This document shows positions 21,090-37,827 of a stretch of DNA of 64,000 nucleotides, in pieces; position 1 is the stretch's first letter; every line of letters starts with the position of its first letter. The DNA is from Apostichopus japonicus (lineage: Eukaryota > Echinodermata > Holothuroidea > Aspidochirotida > Stichopodidae): assembly GCF_037975245.1 (NCBI RefSeq), contig NC_092576.1:20647611-20711610 (forward strand), given 5' to 3'. The position numbers were made by a program, and so were the translations under genes. The notes under the pieces were generated by a model. That model saw only the letters and a program-made list of their open reading frames with translations. It was not told the DNA's origin and made no database searches.

Positions 21090-23375
21090 ATAAGACTCTA
21101 ACCAGAAGGTTTAAACAAAAATACATTCCCAAAACAAATGCTCTAGTGTTTCATTTTCTTTCTGACAAAATGTACATAGCGAGCTATCCTTTACATTGAT
21201 CTCGAATAAAAACATGTTGGCACTAAGTATTCTATGCAAGAAACGGAACTGTACTCCCTGTTCACACATGATTGCGCAGCCGTCCACCCAAACTCGCGGA
21301 TCATCAAATTTGCAGACGACACCACAGTGACTGGCCTGATCACAGATGACGATGAAAGCCACTACCGTGATGAGGTAAACCTTCTGGTGAACTGGTGCCA
21401 CGATAACAACTTAACTCTTAATGTGGACAAAACTAAGGAACTGATTGTGGACTTCAGGCGGAACAAAAACACAAAGGACCCTCTGATCATAAATGGTTCT
21501 GCTGTAGAGCAGGTGCACACATTCAAATTACTAGGCACATTCATTATGGACAATTTGTCTTGGAATGGAAATTCACATGAAATATTGAAGAAGGGATGCC
21601 AGAGACTATTCTTTTTAGGGACTCTTAAATCTTATGGTGTTAGTGATCTTATTTTAGTGAATTTCTATCGTGCAATTATAGAGAGTATTTTAACTACAAA
21701 CTTTTTAGTCTGGTTTAGTCGTGTGAGTCAGAGGGATCTAGGGAAACTACAGTCAGTTATCAGGAGTGCTGAGCGTATAATTGGCACTAGTCTACCATCC
21801 CTCTATTCACTGTATCAGGAGCGAGCACTGAGGCGTGTAGACTGTATTATGAAAGATCATTCCCACCCAGCATTTGTGCATTTCAATATCCTTCCCTCAG
21901 GAAATAGATTACTAGCTTTTAGAGGTTCGAAGCGTTTTACCAACAGTTTTTATCCATCTGCAGTGAAGATTTTCAATGCGCATCATAGTCGCTAACTTAT
22001 TTATCACTCCCTGTATCTTATGTCTTATTTGTTCTGAATTCTGTTTTATTGACTTAGCGCTCTGTTTATCGTACAAGTATACATTTTATTGTTCTTGCCG
22101 TACATATTTCTCATCATTCGTACTTTTTTACATCGTCACTTTTATCGCAATGTTTTTATACCATTGTCGATAGCCTACCGGTATTTATTACTCATGCAAT
22201 ATCACTTTTTATATGTGTTTCATCGTTTTGCGTTTCAATTTCATGTCTGTTTTAGAGCTCTTGTGTTTTGAACAATTTCCATTGTATTTTTATGCATGTG
22301 GCTGAATAAATCATCTATCTATATATCTAAAAGTAATTTATTTTGGTATCTCGTACAGCCAGATAAGGTTACGCAAAAAATTCTTTCCCAGTCATACGTC
22401 TTGCTATCGATTGCTGTTGGTTGTTGTGACTTTTTCTTTATTAGATACTTGTAAACATACTGTGTTACTTTGGGTGACGTAATAGCTTTTACATGGCGTT
22501 GCTCATTACCATTTGGGTTGTGAGCGTGATTTACACTTTCTTTCCAAGGGTTTGGAATCGCCGACAAAATTACGAAGTAAAAAGTAAAAGGGAAATGATC
22601 CAGATCGAACTGAGTACACAAACCACCATAACCAATAGCATTAACATTGTTGTTGAAAAAGTCACTCGCTCGGAAAGCACCTTTTTGTTTGAGAATATTT
22701 GACAAAAGGAGCTTAATATCAATTTTGATAAAGGAATTATTCAAAACAAACTGGATACCATCCGCATCTGGCTGTCTGTAGTTAAAATCCGACCATGCAT
22801 AACACACATCACGAATACAATTATTTGAGATATTAATGTCATTTTTATAAAAGTTGCATTTAAATAAAAATCCTTTTCCATACCTCTTAAGTCCTTCGTC
22901 AAATAAAACTTTCCATCAACCTTCATTTTCATCAAGATACAGTTTAACCCACTTAGTACTTACACTTGTTGCGAAACACCTTACGTCAATCATATTCAGG
23001 CCTCATTTGCATTTATCTTTAATCAAAACGTTTCTCTTAACTTTGTCGGGTTTATTACACCAAATGAAACCAAAAGAAGGCTTTAACTTCTTTAAGAAAT
23101 TGTTTATTCTGATTTGGTAAAACGGTAAATAAATAAACAAGTTGTGAAATAAGGAACGTTTTAATGAGAACGATTCTCCCGATGGGCGTAAGATCTCTGG
23201 AAGACCAGATATTAATAATACTTTTAATACGAGACAGTTTGGGAACATAGTTCAACTTATAGAAGTCTTCTTGGTGATGAGTAAAAGAAATACCTAAATG
23301 ATTGACAGGTTCGTCGCTTATAACAAACTTTAAATTAATTAAAAATATAGCGTGGTGGGGTCGAGGACCGAGTAG
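21090..23375 (-). pseudogene. Decayed L1-like ORF2, C-terminal part, split by an L2-like insertion
   Basis: Read on the minus strand from 23375, frames with interruptions give HLGISFTHHQEDFYKLNY, then IINIWSSRDLTPIGRIVLIK, then LVYLFTVLP, then FIWCNKPDKVKRNVLI and SDFNYRQP. After a long degenerate stretch comes DWERIFCVTLSG-CTRYQNKL near 22350. The copy resumes beyond the insertion at 21250 with VQFRFLHRIL and CTFCQKENETLEHLFWEC. This order (post-RT thumb region, then a C-terminal Cys-rich HLFWEC motif) is typical of the L1/Tx1 clade. The 5' part including endonuclease and RT catalytic box is absent. An (ATT)n tract at 23381 abuts its 5' edge. Confidence 0.8.
21251..22323 (+). mobile_element. 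5'-truncated L2-like LINE fragment (RT C-terminal part)
   Basis: A plus-strand ORF (to 21995) begins within the RT: LYSLFTHDCAAV, IIKFADDTTVTGLI (catalytic FADD), NNLTLNVDKTKELIVDFRR, then FYRAIIESILTTNFLVWFS, ERIIGTSLPSLYSLY and a final NSFYPSAVKIFN. This matches the conserved end of L2/Maui-type elements from many animals. A 3' UTR of about 300 bp ends in AATAAATCATCTATCTAT, a short-repeat tail. The 5' junction shares CTGTAC with the interrupted L1-like copy, a typical microhomology at a truncated end; no clear target duplication is seen. The remaining ORF has no stop, so the insertion is younger than its host element. Confidence 0.8.
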
Positions 23376-23380
23376 TAGTA

Positions 23381-23443
23381 TTATTATTAATATTTTGTTG
23401 TTATTATTATTGTTATTATTATTGTTATTATTATTATTATTAT
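23381..23443. repeat. (ATT)n microsatellite upstream of the Notum-like start codon
   Basis: An ATT/TTG repeat ends in TTCAACAG 12 bp before the ATG at 23455. TATTCAACAG could serve as a 3' splice site for a 5' UTR exon, so the true transcription start may lie further left. Confidence 0.8.
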
Positions 23444-23454
23444 TCAACAGAACC

Positions 23455-27470
<4,016 letters not shown>

Positions 27471-28986
27471 GATGTGTTGCTTTGTGTAAAGTGTATGATG
27501 AGGACAACCGCGTTTCTATTGCGTTTGGGAGCTCTGAAATGTAACCATATAGACTCTAAGAGCTTGTTTTTCATTTGATGTATCATATAACATGCTCCAA
27601 TCATTACGCCTTTCATTCATATCAACAGGTTTCATAATAGTTTATAAACAGACGTCTTATACAGCATTTTTAGTCTTTCTTTGCAATAATATTTATAAAG
27701 AGTTTACACATGTAGCCCGTCTCAGCAGTGTGCAATTCCGAATTCCTCTGGGTAAAGAGTTTAGCTAAAGCCTACGGTGTGATAATTCAGGATGAAGATG
27801 ATGACAATTCTGTATTTTAATGTTTATTAACAATGAATAATACCGCGTAAACAATGTAGCAGCGGAATTGATTTTTTACACACCTAATGTCATCACAACG
27901 TATTTTATGATATTACGTGAAGCAGTGAATTCTCGTCAATAACTGTCACAGAAGACGTAGTTGGTAACAAACTCGCCTGTATGTCGTCTCTTTGAGTTCA
28001 TACGTTTTAATGACAGGAGTAGCTGTGAGAGCAATCCGATAGGTCATCGTCAGTTTTGTAGCGAGGATTAATTCCATTCGAGTTTCATCTGCAATAAGAA
28101 CCTCAAAAAGAATATTTGATATTCTCGTGACCTAAGTGATCTAGATGCCCTACATATCAAATAGTCCTTTAAACCATTAAACCTATTTCACTTTCTCTCT
28201 TATTCTTTTTCAATAAAGTTGTTTGTTAGTCATCGTCAACTGAGTAAAAACACGAATCGAACGCTTCGTCTATTTCATATCCAAAAGAAAAGGACGCCGT
28301 GTTCGAGACCCTTCAACCAACGCCTTCACTGACTAATAAAGTCAGAGCATACATTCTAGTGGTTTAAAAACAGCGGCTCTTGACAGATTTTTTTTTTTTT
28401 TATTACGCTTAAATTAATTTCACAACTGCCAGTTGTTTGCGGTTAACTTATAAAATATATACTCAGGGGTAGGTCTATTATCGACAGTACACATATCACA
28501 TAATGGACCAGTTTGTAAATACAAAGTTCTTATATGTTTATCATTAGCAACAACCTTGTTGTACCTAAAAAAACTGGATTCACTGTAATATGTGATGTTA
28601 CATGTTTATGCAAGCACTCTATCAGGAAATACTAGATAATGTAACACGTATTGCAATGTATCAGGAAAATACCAGATAATGTAACAATTACATGGAATCA
28701 GTTAAACGTTGTGATATGTACATATAAGTAGATATAGATGTACTTTATGCATTTATGTTATTTATTAGTTGTCAGCTATATTAACATATATCTGCATAGA
28801 TACATGAAAACACTTACTTGCACTAGAAACGTTACCGGCATACATCCAATTATAAGTTCGAAGCAAGCGAATAATATTGAATACATGTGTAAACGTATAT
28901 GCAAATAATATGTTATCAGAAGTTCTGTCAACGTTTAAATCTTCAGATGAGTTGTTGCACGTCCATTGTTAGTCTTATAATACGTT

Positions 28987-29039
<53 letters not shown>

Positions 29040-30242
29040 AAATTATGCGAAGTATTAAAGATGTTGGCTGAAAACCTACTAATCAGAACCCAGTCTGACA
29101 CGATATGTAAAACAAGCAACACTTGCGTGTTGCCAGTTATCATGATGTAAATGAATGTCTTATATCACCTGTGATGCCAAATGAAAATGACACTTCTCGA
29201 GCGTTCAGTATCTTATTAGGATATTACTTATAGACACACAAACAAACGTGTAGTTTATTAAAAAGTAAGAACAAGCAGTATTTATGAATGAAACGAATAT
29301 CACATTAATTGCGTTTATTAATATCCGTTTGCGAACAAAGTAGAGAATAATTTCTTATGGTTAGGTTATCCGTGAAGGTGAGGATTGAAGCACCAATATA
29401 AGTGAGTCTGACGTAAGCAGCAGATACTAATATATGCATAATAATGGTAAGACGGTCACACGTTAGTTCCTCACAGGATCGTTAATTTTAAATGCTAGCT
29501 AACAATAAAACGTGCAAAGCGAGTATAACCAAGAGAGAGATGGATAGTTAGCTACTGTATGGATTTAAACGAACATAGAGTGGAATGTCTGCAGAAGGCG
29601 GTAAATAAAATGCATATTCCAATACAATCAGAGGAAACGTTTCTATGACCACAGATCCCCAATGAACATCAGATCGAAAATCCAACTCCACTTCAATCCT
29701 CTTAACTGTTACGACTAGGCATTGACATTTGTTATTCACCACAGGGACGAAGTTCGTCTTTACATGGAAGTAACACCATTCATTACTTCTAAATCCCTTA
29801 CGGGAATGACAAGCCCAGACAACCCCCCCCCCACCCCTCCCATCCTTCCACACCATCCTTCCCTGGCCCTTCTGCCTCTTCTCTTTATCTTCATCCTATT
29901 CGTCCTCGTCACTCATTTTACCTCCATTGCTAACTCTTATCTTGGTACAGCCTTTCCTACAGTCTTTTAATCTCCACCAGTGCACATGATTTTTTTTTTC
30001 CAGAAGATAAACAGTTTATCAGTAATAAAAAAATATCACCAATATACCTATAGGCAGCAGAATACATTTCACCGAATCTTCATTTGTCCAGTCTAGCAGT
30101 CGGTACCAGTAAATAAAATACATTAAACTACCAGGTAACAAGATGGTTTCGTGAGTATATACCTTGCAGGGCATGGTTTCAGTCAGGACCTACTATTGAA
30201 ATATATACATTTTGAGTAGCATGTAGGTATAACATACATAAG

Positions 30243-30277
<35 letters not shown>

Positions 30278-30917
30278 ATATAACAATAGAGTACATTATA
30301 AAAACAATCATTCATGGTATATTCAATAGATCGAATAGTGGCAGATCTATCATGAATAATATTTTGGTTTTATGGAGGACAGAATCAATTCCATTTTTTG
30401 TCAATTCAGTCACAGACTGTAGTAGTTGCAAACAATGTAAACTGGATATAACAAAGATAGACAACAACGTACGAGACTGCCCAGTATACAAGTGATTAAC
30501 TGACATCACAACACATAACGAACCAATATCCACACTGACTACCATAAACCGTCTATATGACGTGAAATCTGCTTAAACTCTAGTGATTACTACTATTCGG
30601 CTCCAAACTATTTGGAAATTGGTGAATACAACTTTAATCAAATGTTAAAACTGGATTTGAGATACACCGCAATGACAAATATATGTATTGAAGTTGTCTA
30701 TACACCCCGTGGTGTTGCTTCGTTGCAATCTTTCACCACACAAAGTATAGTAATTGAAACTAACAGAATGAGCCACGTGTGAATCTTTCTTATCATTAAG
30801 TTAGATAGAAAATAATGAACATAAAAAGTACAAAGAAAAAGGAACCTCTCCGCAGCAGATAACATGAGGAGAAGAGAAAGATGGGGGCATAAATGACAAA
30901 ACAAACAATGAACACAT
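27471..30917. other. Non-coding stretch with (TA)n runs
   Basis: Contains (TA)n at 28987-29034 and 30242-30284 and poly-T or poly-C tracts near 28388 and 29822. ORFs at 29548-29856 and 30312-30545 (minus) are unassigned; the first has a faint LINE-endonuclease look (LPPSADIPLYV) that I cannot confirm. No gene is recognised. Confidence 0.4.
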
Positions 30918-31073
30918 CCGAGTATATGTGAACACATATAAGTCTGGGATATACGAGTATATGTGAACACATTTAAGTCTGGGATATACGAGTATGTGTG
31001 AACACATATAAGTCTTGGATATACGAGTATGTGTGAACACATTTAAGTCTGGGATATACGAGTATGTGATATG
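30918..31073. repeat. 35-bp minisatellite, about 4.5 units
   Basis: The phrase AACACAT recurs at 30931, 30966, 31001 and 31036, a constant 35-bp period. Units differ at a few sites (ATATAAGTCT or ATTTAAGTCT). The minus-strand ORFs here are repeat artefacts. Confidence 0.9.
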
Positions 31074-33091
31074 ACTATTATAACTGGTTGGATAATAGCC
31101 GTCATAGAGCAATCTCCGCGGTGTATGATATCTCAAGGTCAAGTTCCCTTGTAGGCTATATGTAAATCAAGACAAACACGTTCACTGAAATCTATACTGG
31201 AAATGTAAATGAGCTTCCTGTAAATAATAAAAATATTTAAATGAAGCCTCGGGTGTCCGTTTCACATGTTGTTGATTAGCTATGACGATGATTGTGCTAA
31301 CTACTACTACAGTTGTGAAGTGACCACTTACGGTGTAAAAATAGCTGTTTGCCGACATAGCTGATGTTATTATTTTATCTCTACCCATAGAATATGGTTA
31401 TACTTTAGTAATGTTTGGTTCATTAATCTAGCAACCCAAATCATTTAGTAACAGCAAAAAAAAACTAGATCACACGCAACTGTTAAAGAAGATTTACAAT
31501 ATATATCCGCAACAAAGTTATTTCAATTTCAGTAGCATCATTTTTTTCAAGATGATTCCGGAGAAGACATTTATTCTTGTTGGACTTCTTCTTACAGACG
31601 ATTTCCTCTTCTGGACAAAATAGGTATGAATGAAGATGAGTGTAGGTGCAATGCCAGCCGCAGGAGCAAGTCCATAGTAATCCGCAGTCAATCTCTTACA
31701 CAAGATATGTGTATAGTTGTTGCTAAACTGACACCTGTAAAAGGAAAGTAAAACAGCCCTTTTCTACAACCTGAACGACAAGTTTGTTCACTTCGATAAC
31801 TTATCCGTTATCACATTATTGAAGAAATTAAAACATGAAATGAATTGAATTTGAAGTAATATCACAGCAAGTGTAAATAACTCATATCATAAACCATCAG
31901 AGCTGCACGGAACATCTAGAATTAATTGCAGACAATAAATCTCATTTTTATTTCCATCACAATTAATTTTGCTAAAAGGTTATTAACTAGCAAAAGATCA
32001 CAAACATCATGCTTCTTGTGACATGTTCCATTTACATTATTATTCATTATGGTCTGTATAAGTCAGCGGATATTCTAGGGCCAAATATCTGGTTCAATTA
32101 TAGGAGAATAACTTTCCTTAAATATATCTTGATAGTTTTGTTTTTGAAGAGTATCTTCATTAATTAATCACTGGTTTGTAGTTTAATATTAATTGATGTG
32201 AGAGATTGAAACAATCACATAAGTCCAACACGGACAAGGTTACAAAACTCCATTATGTTCGAAACAAACAAAATCAGTTGATCAAGTAGGGAATACAAAT
32301 ATGAAGAAACATGATTGCATCATAGTGATTGTATGGAAACAGTGATAAGTAAGCCAGTATGTATTGTTTCGCAATAGCTTGTTGCTGCACTTACTGGTTC
32401 TTCTGTTTTCTCGCCATCTTTAATTATCTTACTTAACACAGCAAGTATTACTCAAACTAATTTCACATGTAACATTAGCAAACAAGTGTTCATTTTCGAG
32501 ACAGATATGATTCAAAAAGATTCTAATAACTCAAGTCGATTTACAAATCTTAACTACTAATGCCAGTAAGCTACATTATCAAGGAAAGGATCAGAGAGCA
32601 CAGAAAACGAAGAAACTTTGCTCAGTTTATTAACTAACTTTGGCAACTTCATCAAGAGCTGATTAAGACAATAGCTCCAGCCATAATTTATTAACAAAGT
32701 AGCCTAGGATAGGTATACCTATCCTATGTATCCATGTATCCAGATGTATACATCTGTGACTATGACATCTGCTCTGTCATTGATAAAATGTTGACATTTG
32801 CTTTGAAAAGTGACATGTTATCGCAAAGGCTTAAGGAAGTATCAAGAAATTCATATTACAAACTCACAAACGGAGTTTATTCATCTTCATGTACATTTGT
32901 TTGATGAGAAGATATAATTATATGAGTGACACACTGTTGTTATACAACCAGTATGAGCAGATATGGACGAAATACTGTTAGTGTAGAGTTCTATATATTA
33001 TATATATTATTATATTATATTATATTATATATTATATTATTATATAGGTGTAACAGATCCAAGCTGCAGAATGATACGTACCGTTAGGATG
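31074..33091. other. Non-coding stretch upstream and downstream of the peptide gene
   Basis: No gene is recognised. A run of TATATTA repeats lies at 33000-33048. On the minus strand a good acceptor (CTTTTACAG) near 31740 and a donor-like CTAACG/GTACGT just past the peptide stop codon (about 33075) suggest a possible 3' UTR intron of the 33092-33292 gene. This is not proven. Confidence 0.35.
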
Positions 33092-33292
33092 TCAGCATTT
33101 ATATGGAGTGAAGAAAAGCCAACAAATGTCTCTTTTGGCAGGAGTATCTTCATAGGCATTAAGGTCGTAAATGATTTTCTTGAAAATATTTGGATACATG
33201 ACGTCATCGTCTAGATTTGCCCAGGGTCGACCCTCACAAGTCACAAAGACGAGCAAAAATAGTAAGGAGAAATAAAGCAGCCTGGCGTGCAT
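33092..33292 (-). CDS. Candidate neuropeptide precursor with C-terminal Cys-bracketed peptide
   Basis: The 66-residue ORF has the plan of a peptide-hormone precursor. Residues 1-21 are a signal peptide (short basic start, then LLYFSLLFLLVFVTCEG). A spacer of about 33 residues, acidic in part, follows. At 53-54 a Lys-Arg cleavage site releases the C-terminal 12-mer DICWLFFTPYKC, whose two Cys residues would form a ring of ten residues. A peptide right at the C-terminus, after a dibasic site, ending in Cys and with an FFxP/FFT core, resembles the somatostatin/allatostatin-C superfamily. Exact orthology is inference. An acceptor (TTTTCTTACCAG) lies 5 bp before the ATG on the minus strand, implying a spliced 5' UTR exon and supporting a real gene. 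It could instead be an unrelated secreted peptide. Confidence 0.6.
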   Translation of the reverse strand: MHARLLYFSLLFLLVFVTCEGRPWANLDDDVMYPNIFKKIIYDLNAYEDTPAKRDICWLFFTPYKC

Positions 33293-33895
33293 TGTTCCTG
33301 GTAAGAAAAGTGAATGATCATACGTTAAATATTGTTATCAGACTTGCAAGCTATATCTGTATAAAAACGTGACAACAGTTCTGTGACAAAAATAAAGAAT
33401 TTCTAAATTTACAAACAAAGTGAACGACACTCTGTCATTATCCAGTTTCTGGAGCCTTCCGAGGCAAATTCTTTGCTATGACGTCATTAGTTGTCAGTGT
33501 GAAGTAAGTATCTACGTTGCTTTTATTTGAGTATATTGAAGTTTATTTCTCGATTTTAAATTAAATGGCAAAGTTATATATTTCAAGGAATAATCTCAAA
33601 TACTCTTATGGCAATTAGGTGATTTTAGTTCATTTTAACATGACAATCATGATAAAAAACAATCTGATAAAATCTAATTGTGTATTTACAGTTGTTGTAA
33701 TTAAGTGATCAACCTGTTTGAATGAAGTTTCCTTCATTGGTGCTGCAGTGTATGAACCCTGTGTTTGCACAGTACATAATACAGGCTAAAGTATATAGCG
33801 ATGCAACAATTACACGAGGATGTCATATATGGAACGCCAAAAGGACCACAACTGATGACGCGATGATAATAAGATTCAACAAGATAACGAAGTAC
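33293..33895. other. Non-coding, probable 5' intron of the peptide gene
   Basis: The sequence just right of 33297 reads as an intron 3' end on the minus strand. No upstream exon could be identified. The plus-strand ORF at 33722-33994 is not recognised. Confidence 0.3.
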
Positions 33896-34135
33896 ATGAT
33901 AATAATAAGAAACTATATGTATATAATAAGGAACTATTTGTCTATATATATAAGAAACTATGTCTATAATAAGAAACTATTTGTCTTTATATAAGAAACT
34001 ATATGTCTATAATTAAAAACTATTTGTCTATATATAAGAAACTTTATGTCTATAATAAGAAACTATTTGTCTATATATAAGAAACCATATGTCTATAATA
34101 ATAAACTGTATGTCTAAAATAAGAAAGTACACGAT
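33896..34135. repeat. Degenerate tandem repeat (ATAAGAAACTAT units)
   Basis: Roughly ten imperfect copies of a unit of about 23-25 bp built from AAGAAACTAT, then TTGTCTATATAT or ATGTCTATAAT, alternating between the two forms. Confidence 0.8.
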
Positions 34136-34638
34136 GAAAACTTAAAGTGCTTAAGATAAGAAGCGCTACGTGTACATATGTATGAGATTTTGTACATTTG
34201 TATTTGTTATACAGGGTGTATAATAAATCAAATTATTATCATATAATATCAAATTATCTTCATCAGTTGAAGTCTTTTTGGCGTTTCACGATAATGAACG
34301 TAATCGGTGGTGTATTGAACGTATATAAAAGTATATGATGTGCTGAACTAACAACCTGATGTACTAACTTTCTTTACAAGATAATAAACTTAAATAGATA
34401 AAGCGGTGATCATGTAATAACTTACGATATCTCGTATGATTGTACTTGTGCATATTAATATAAAGTGTGTTTATTTCATCATTTCATCTAGATGTGACAC
34501 TTTAGTAATATGTTTACGTTCTGACCTCTACGACAATGAAGGAATGCAACCCCATCTACTGCACTCTAACTGAGAGGAGGTCGAAAAGGGGGGGGGGGGG
34601 GGGAGTGAAGTAGAAATTAAGGTAGAAAGAAGAAGAAG
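34136..34638. other. Non-coding spacer
   Basis: No feature seen apart from a poly-G tract of about 17 bases near 34590. Confidence 0.4.
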
Positions 34639-34868
34639 ATGATTCGTTCAGATCATAGATTCAGATCATTTTTTCAGATCATAGATTCAGATCATAGATT
34701 CAGATCATTCGTTCAGATCATAGATTCAGATCATAGATTCAGATCATTCGTTCAGATTATTCGTTCAGATCATAGATTCAGATCATTCGTTCAGATTATT
34801 CGTTCAGATCATAGATTCAGATCATTCGTTTAGATCATTCGTTTAGATCATTCGTTCAGATCATACAT
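34639..34868. repeat. 13-bp minisatellite, about 17 units
   Basis: Units TTCAGATCATAGA and TTCAGATCATTCG mix in an irregular order. The 13-bp period leaves the plus strand open in this frame, giving a spurious Arg/Ser/Phe-rich ORF. Confidence 0.9.
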
Positions 34869-36917
34869 TCACCCTCGTCTGCCCTTTGAATCGTCTTGAA
34901 GGGATGTTTGGGTATATGCATTTCCAGTCTCTGTACTGGTCGCATAATGTTTTAGCGGAGAAGGAACAACTAGAATTGTTATGATTATTATGCATATACT
35001 TATTCCTTGTGGTTTGAATACACGGTATATGCAAGTTTGTTCAACCTTCAACGGTTACCGTATGTTGATCGTCTACTGTTATACTATTATTATCTGCTTT
35101 TTATAATTTTAGTAGGCCTCCCTTATTGTGTAACGTTATCAGCGTCATCATATTCTCTGATCATTGTGGCGTTCCATCAACTTCAAGGTTTTGTACCGCA
35201 CTATCAATGTGTGCTTGAGCTAGCAGTCACGTGATTGAAGCAAGACCACCTGCACAGATATGCGCTTCAACATGTGTTGCGTTCAATACAGATCACAGAT
35301 ATGCGTTATAAGAAATGAAGTAATCTCCTTCCACCCGTCCATCCTGTCATCGTTCTGGTGTGTTGCAATTACAGTGCTAAGAGAAACGAATCTTCGCTTC
35401 TTGTTTACTATAGGTTATTTTACGCAAATCATATCACGAAGACTCAATCAAACAAATAAACCAAACAATGCTTCTTTCATGTTGCTTTCAACTTCTGAAA
35501 ATCACAATTTTTGTCAATACAAATGACTGCATCCATATTGCCAGTTATCACGTTTCTGTTAGTATATATAAACAGGTCATAGACGGTGAACTTTGAAGTT
35601 CAATATTAATGCCAAAATTTTACTATGTAAGGAAAACCCTCTAGTTTGCTGAATCTGTTTCACGGAAATGCATCCAGTTCTTCAATTAACATAAGACACA
35701 GTAATAGTTACATCGCTATACTGATACTCATATATAACAATCAAATGTCTCAGTTAGAACATTCAGATTAATGCACAGAGCTAGTTGAATAAAGATCACT
35801 TCACTATAGAAGCAAATCGACGATTTCAAGGAATAGCTAATAGACAACTACATTTTCTTGCATAAGAAAAGTCAAAAAACTTGCATGTCCTTTGATTGGA
35901 GCTGAGTCAAGCTAATCCTGAACTTGGCGGCATTAACTCTGACAAATAATCAATCTGACGTTATATGTTGTGTTTTCACCTTTCTTCAAAATATGATATT
36001 GCGACATTCAAATAACCAATCGACATTAGTATTGTTATGGTTATTCGATTCCTACATGAACTATTCTACTTTTGTTTCTTAGTTACTATGTCAAAAGGTA
36101 TGTGAATGTAGGCTATAGTTCCATGAATATTACTTTGCAGTTACACATCATTTAATTGATTTCAAACAATCGAACAGTCATATACTTATGATTTACATCA
36201 TCCGTATATTTCTCAGTTTAATGATCGTCCCGCAACGATTCCTTACGTTTGAAGTGTTATAGGTCATTGTAGCATAAATCTATGTAGTTTTTGTTGAGTA
36301 GTTACTGTCTTTGTCATCGTTGCATGTGTCTTAGGCAATTCTAAAATATTTGTCAATTTCATATTATACAATATAGTCTACTCCTCTGTCATGTTACGTT
36401 TTGTGAAATATAAATAAAACATAAATGATACCAAGCTCCTTCGTACAATACTATACACGCAAATGATGTATTTATGTTACTGCGCATTGCTTAACATTAC
36501 TTGATATCATCAAACTTGCGATATTAATACTATAGATACCATTCATCTTATAAATATACAGAGACAAGTCGAGTACACGGAAAGTAAAACGACTTCTGTT
36601 TCTTAAAACGGTCGCAAATCTCTTATTTCAAATTAGCCTTTTCTATATAAATTGACTCGTGTCAATTAGACATAGGATTACAGCCAAGTTTAAAGTGTCA
36701 TTTCTCATCCAACATAAACTGCATTAAGCATTGCGACTGTCATAAAATATTATTGATTATTCATTCGTCTTTATCTAACATCATTTATCTGTAATTATGA
36801 GCCTAAGTGAGTTCTCCAGTGCAGGGGGCTCTTGTTTATGATGTCATTTTATTTTCCAACGGTTTGTTCTGAAATTGTTTTTTTGCGGTGGCGCATGTCA
36901 CAGAACCCACGTCAGTG
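34869..36917. other. Non-coding stretch, nothing recognised
   Basis: Short ORFs at 35007-35234 and 35260-35526 match no family. No repeat of note. Confidence 0.35.
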
Positions 36918-37442
36918 ATTAAATATATGTTTTCTATGTTAGATATTAGTCTAAATAACAAAGGTCATATACGCACACATTCAACGATGTAAGAATGCAA
37001 CAATAGCTCGTGTAACACAATGATTTAATATATGTTTTCTATGTTAGATGTTAGTCTAAGTAAGAAAGGTCATATACGAATACATTCAACGATGTAAGAA
37101 TGCAACAATAGCTCGTGTAACACAATGATTTAATATATGTTTTCTATGTTAGATATTAGTCTCAATAACAAAGGTCATATACGAATACATTCAACGATGT
37201 AAGAATGCAACAATAGCTCGTGTAACACAATGATTTAATATATGTTTTCTATGTTAGATATTAGTCTCAATAACAAAGGTCATATACGAATACATTCAAC
37301 GATGTAAGAATGCAACAATAGCTCGTGTAACACAATGATTAAATATATGTTTTCTATGTTAGATATTAGTCTCAATAACAAAGGTCATATACGAATACAT
37401 TCAACGATGTAAGAATGCAACAATAGCTCGTGTAACACAATG
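36918..37442. repeat. 105-bp tandem repeat, 5 units
   Basis: The phrase TATGTTTTCTATG recurs at 36926, 37031, 37136, 37241 and 37346, an exact 105-bp period. The units are nearly identical, with the first the most different (ACAAAGGTCATATACGCACA). Low divergence indicates recent duplication. Confidence 0.95.
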
Positions 37443-37585
37443 ATATTTTTTATTTCTCAATAACTGTAAAATACAGAAACAGAAGAATACGATGCACTGC
37501 AGATTTCAAAGTTTCACCTCATTATACCTACGTATTCGCCTGCCTCTCGTTATGGGTTTAGTTAACATAATCTATGTGTTTGTCT

Positions 37586-37589
<4 letters not shown>

Positions 37590-37682
<93 letters not shown>

Positions 37683-37688
37683 ACATAC

Positions 37689-37741
<53 letters not shown>

Positions 37742-37746
37742 CATAA

Positions 37747-37780
<34 letters not shown>

Positions 37781-37789
37781 ACATACATA

Positions 37790-37826
<37 letters not shown>

Positions 37827-37827
37827 A
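37590..37827. repeat. (TA)n microsatellite with TACATACATAAA interruptions
   Basis: About 240 bp of TA repeats, broken at intervals by TACATACATAAATATA. The interruptions are regular enough to suggest a secondary duplication of interrupted blocks. Confidence 0.95.

Noticed and set aside
21234-21995. RT ORF as a cellular reverse transcriptase gene
   Set aside because: Begins mid-RT without endonuclease, ends in a LINE-type tail and interrupts another LINE.
29548-29856. 102-aa minus ORF resembling a LINE endonuclease piece
   Set aside because: Only LPPSAD-type similarity to the YRPPSAD motif; flanking endonuclease residues are missing.
34639-34833. Arg/Ser/Phe-rich 64-aa ORF
   Set aside because: Lies entirely in a 13-bp minisatellite.
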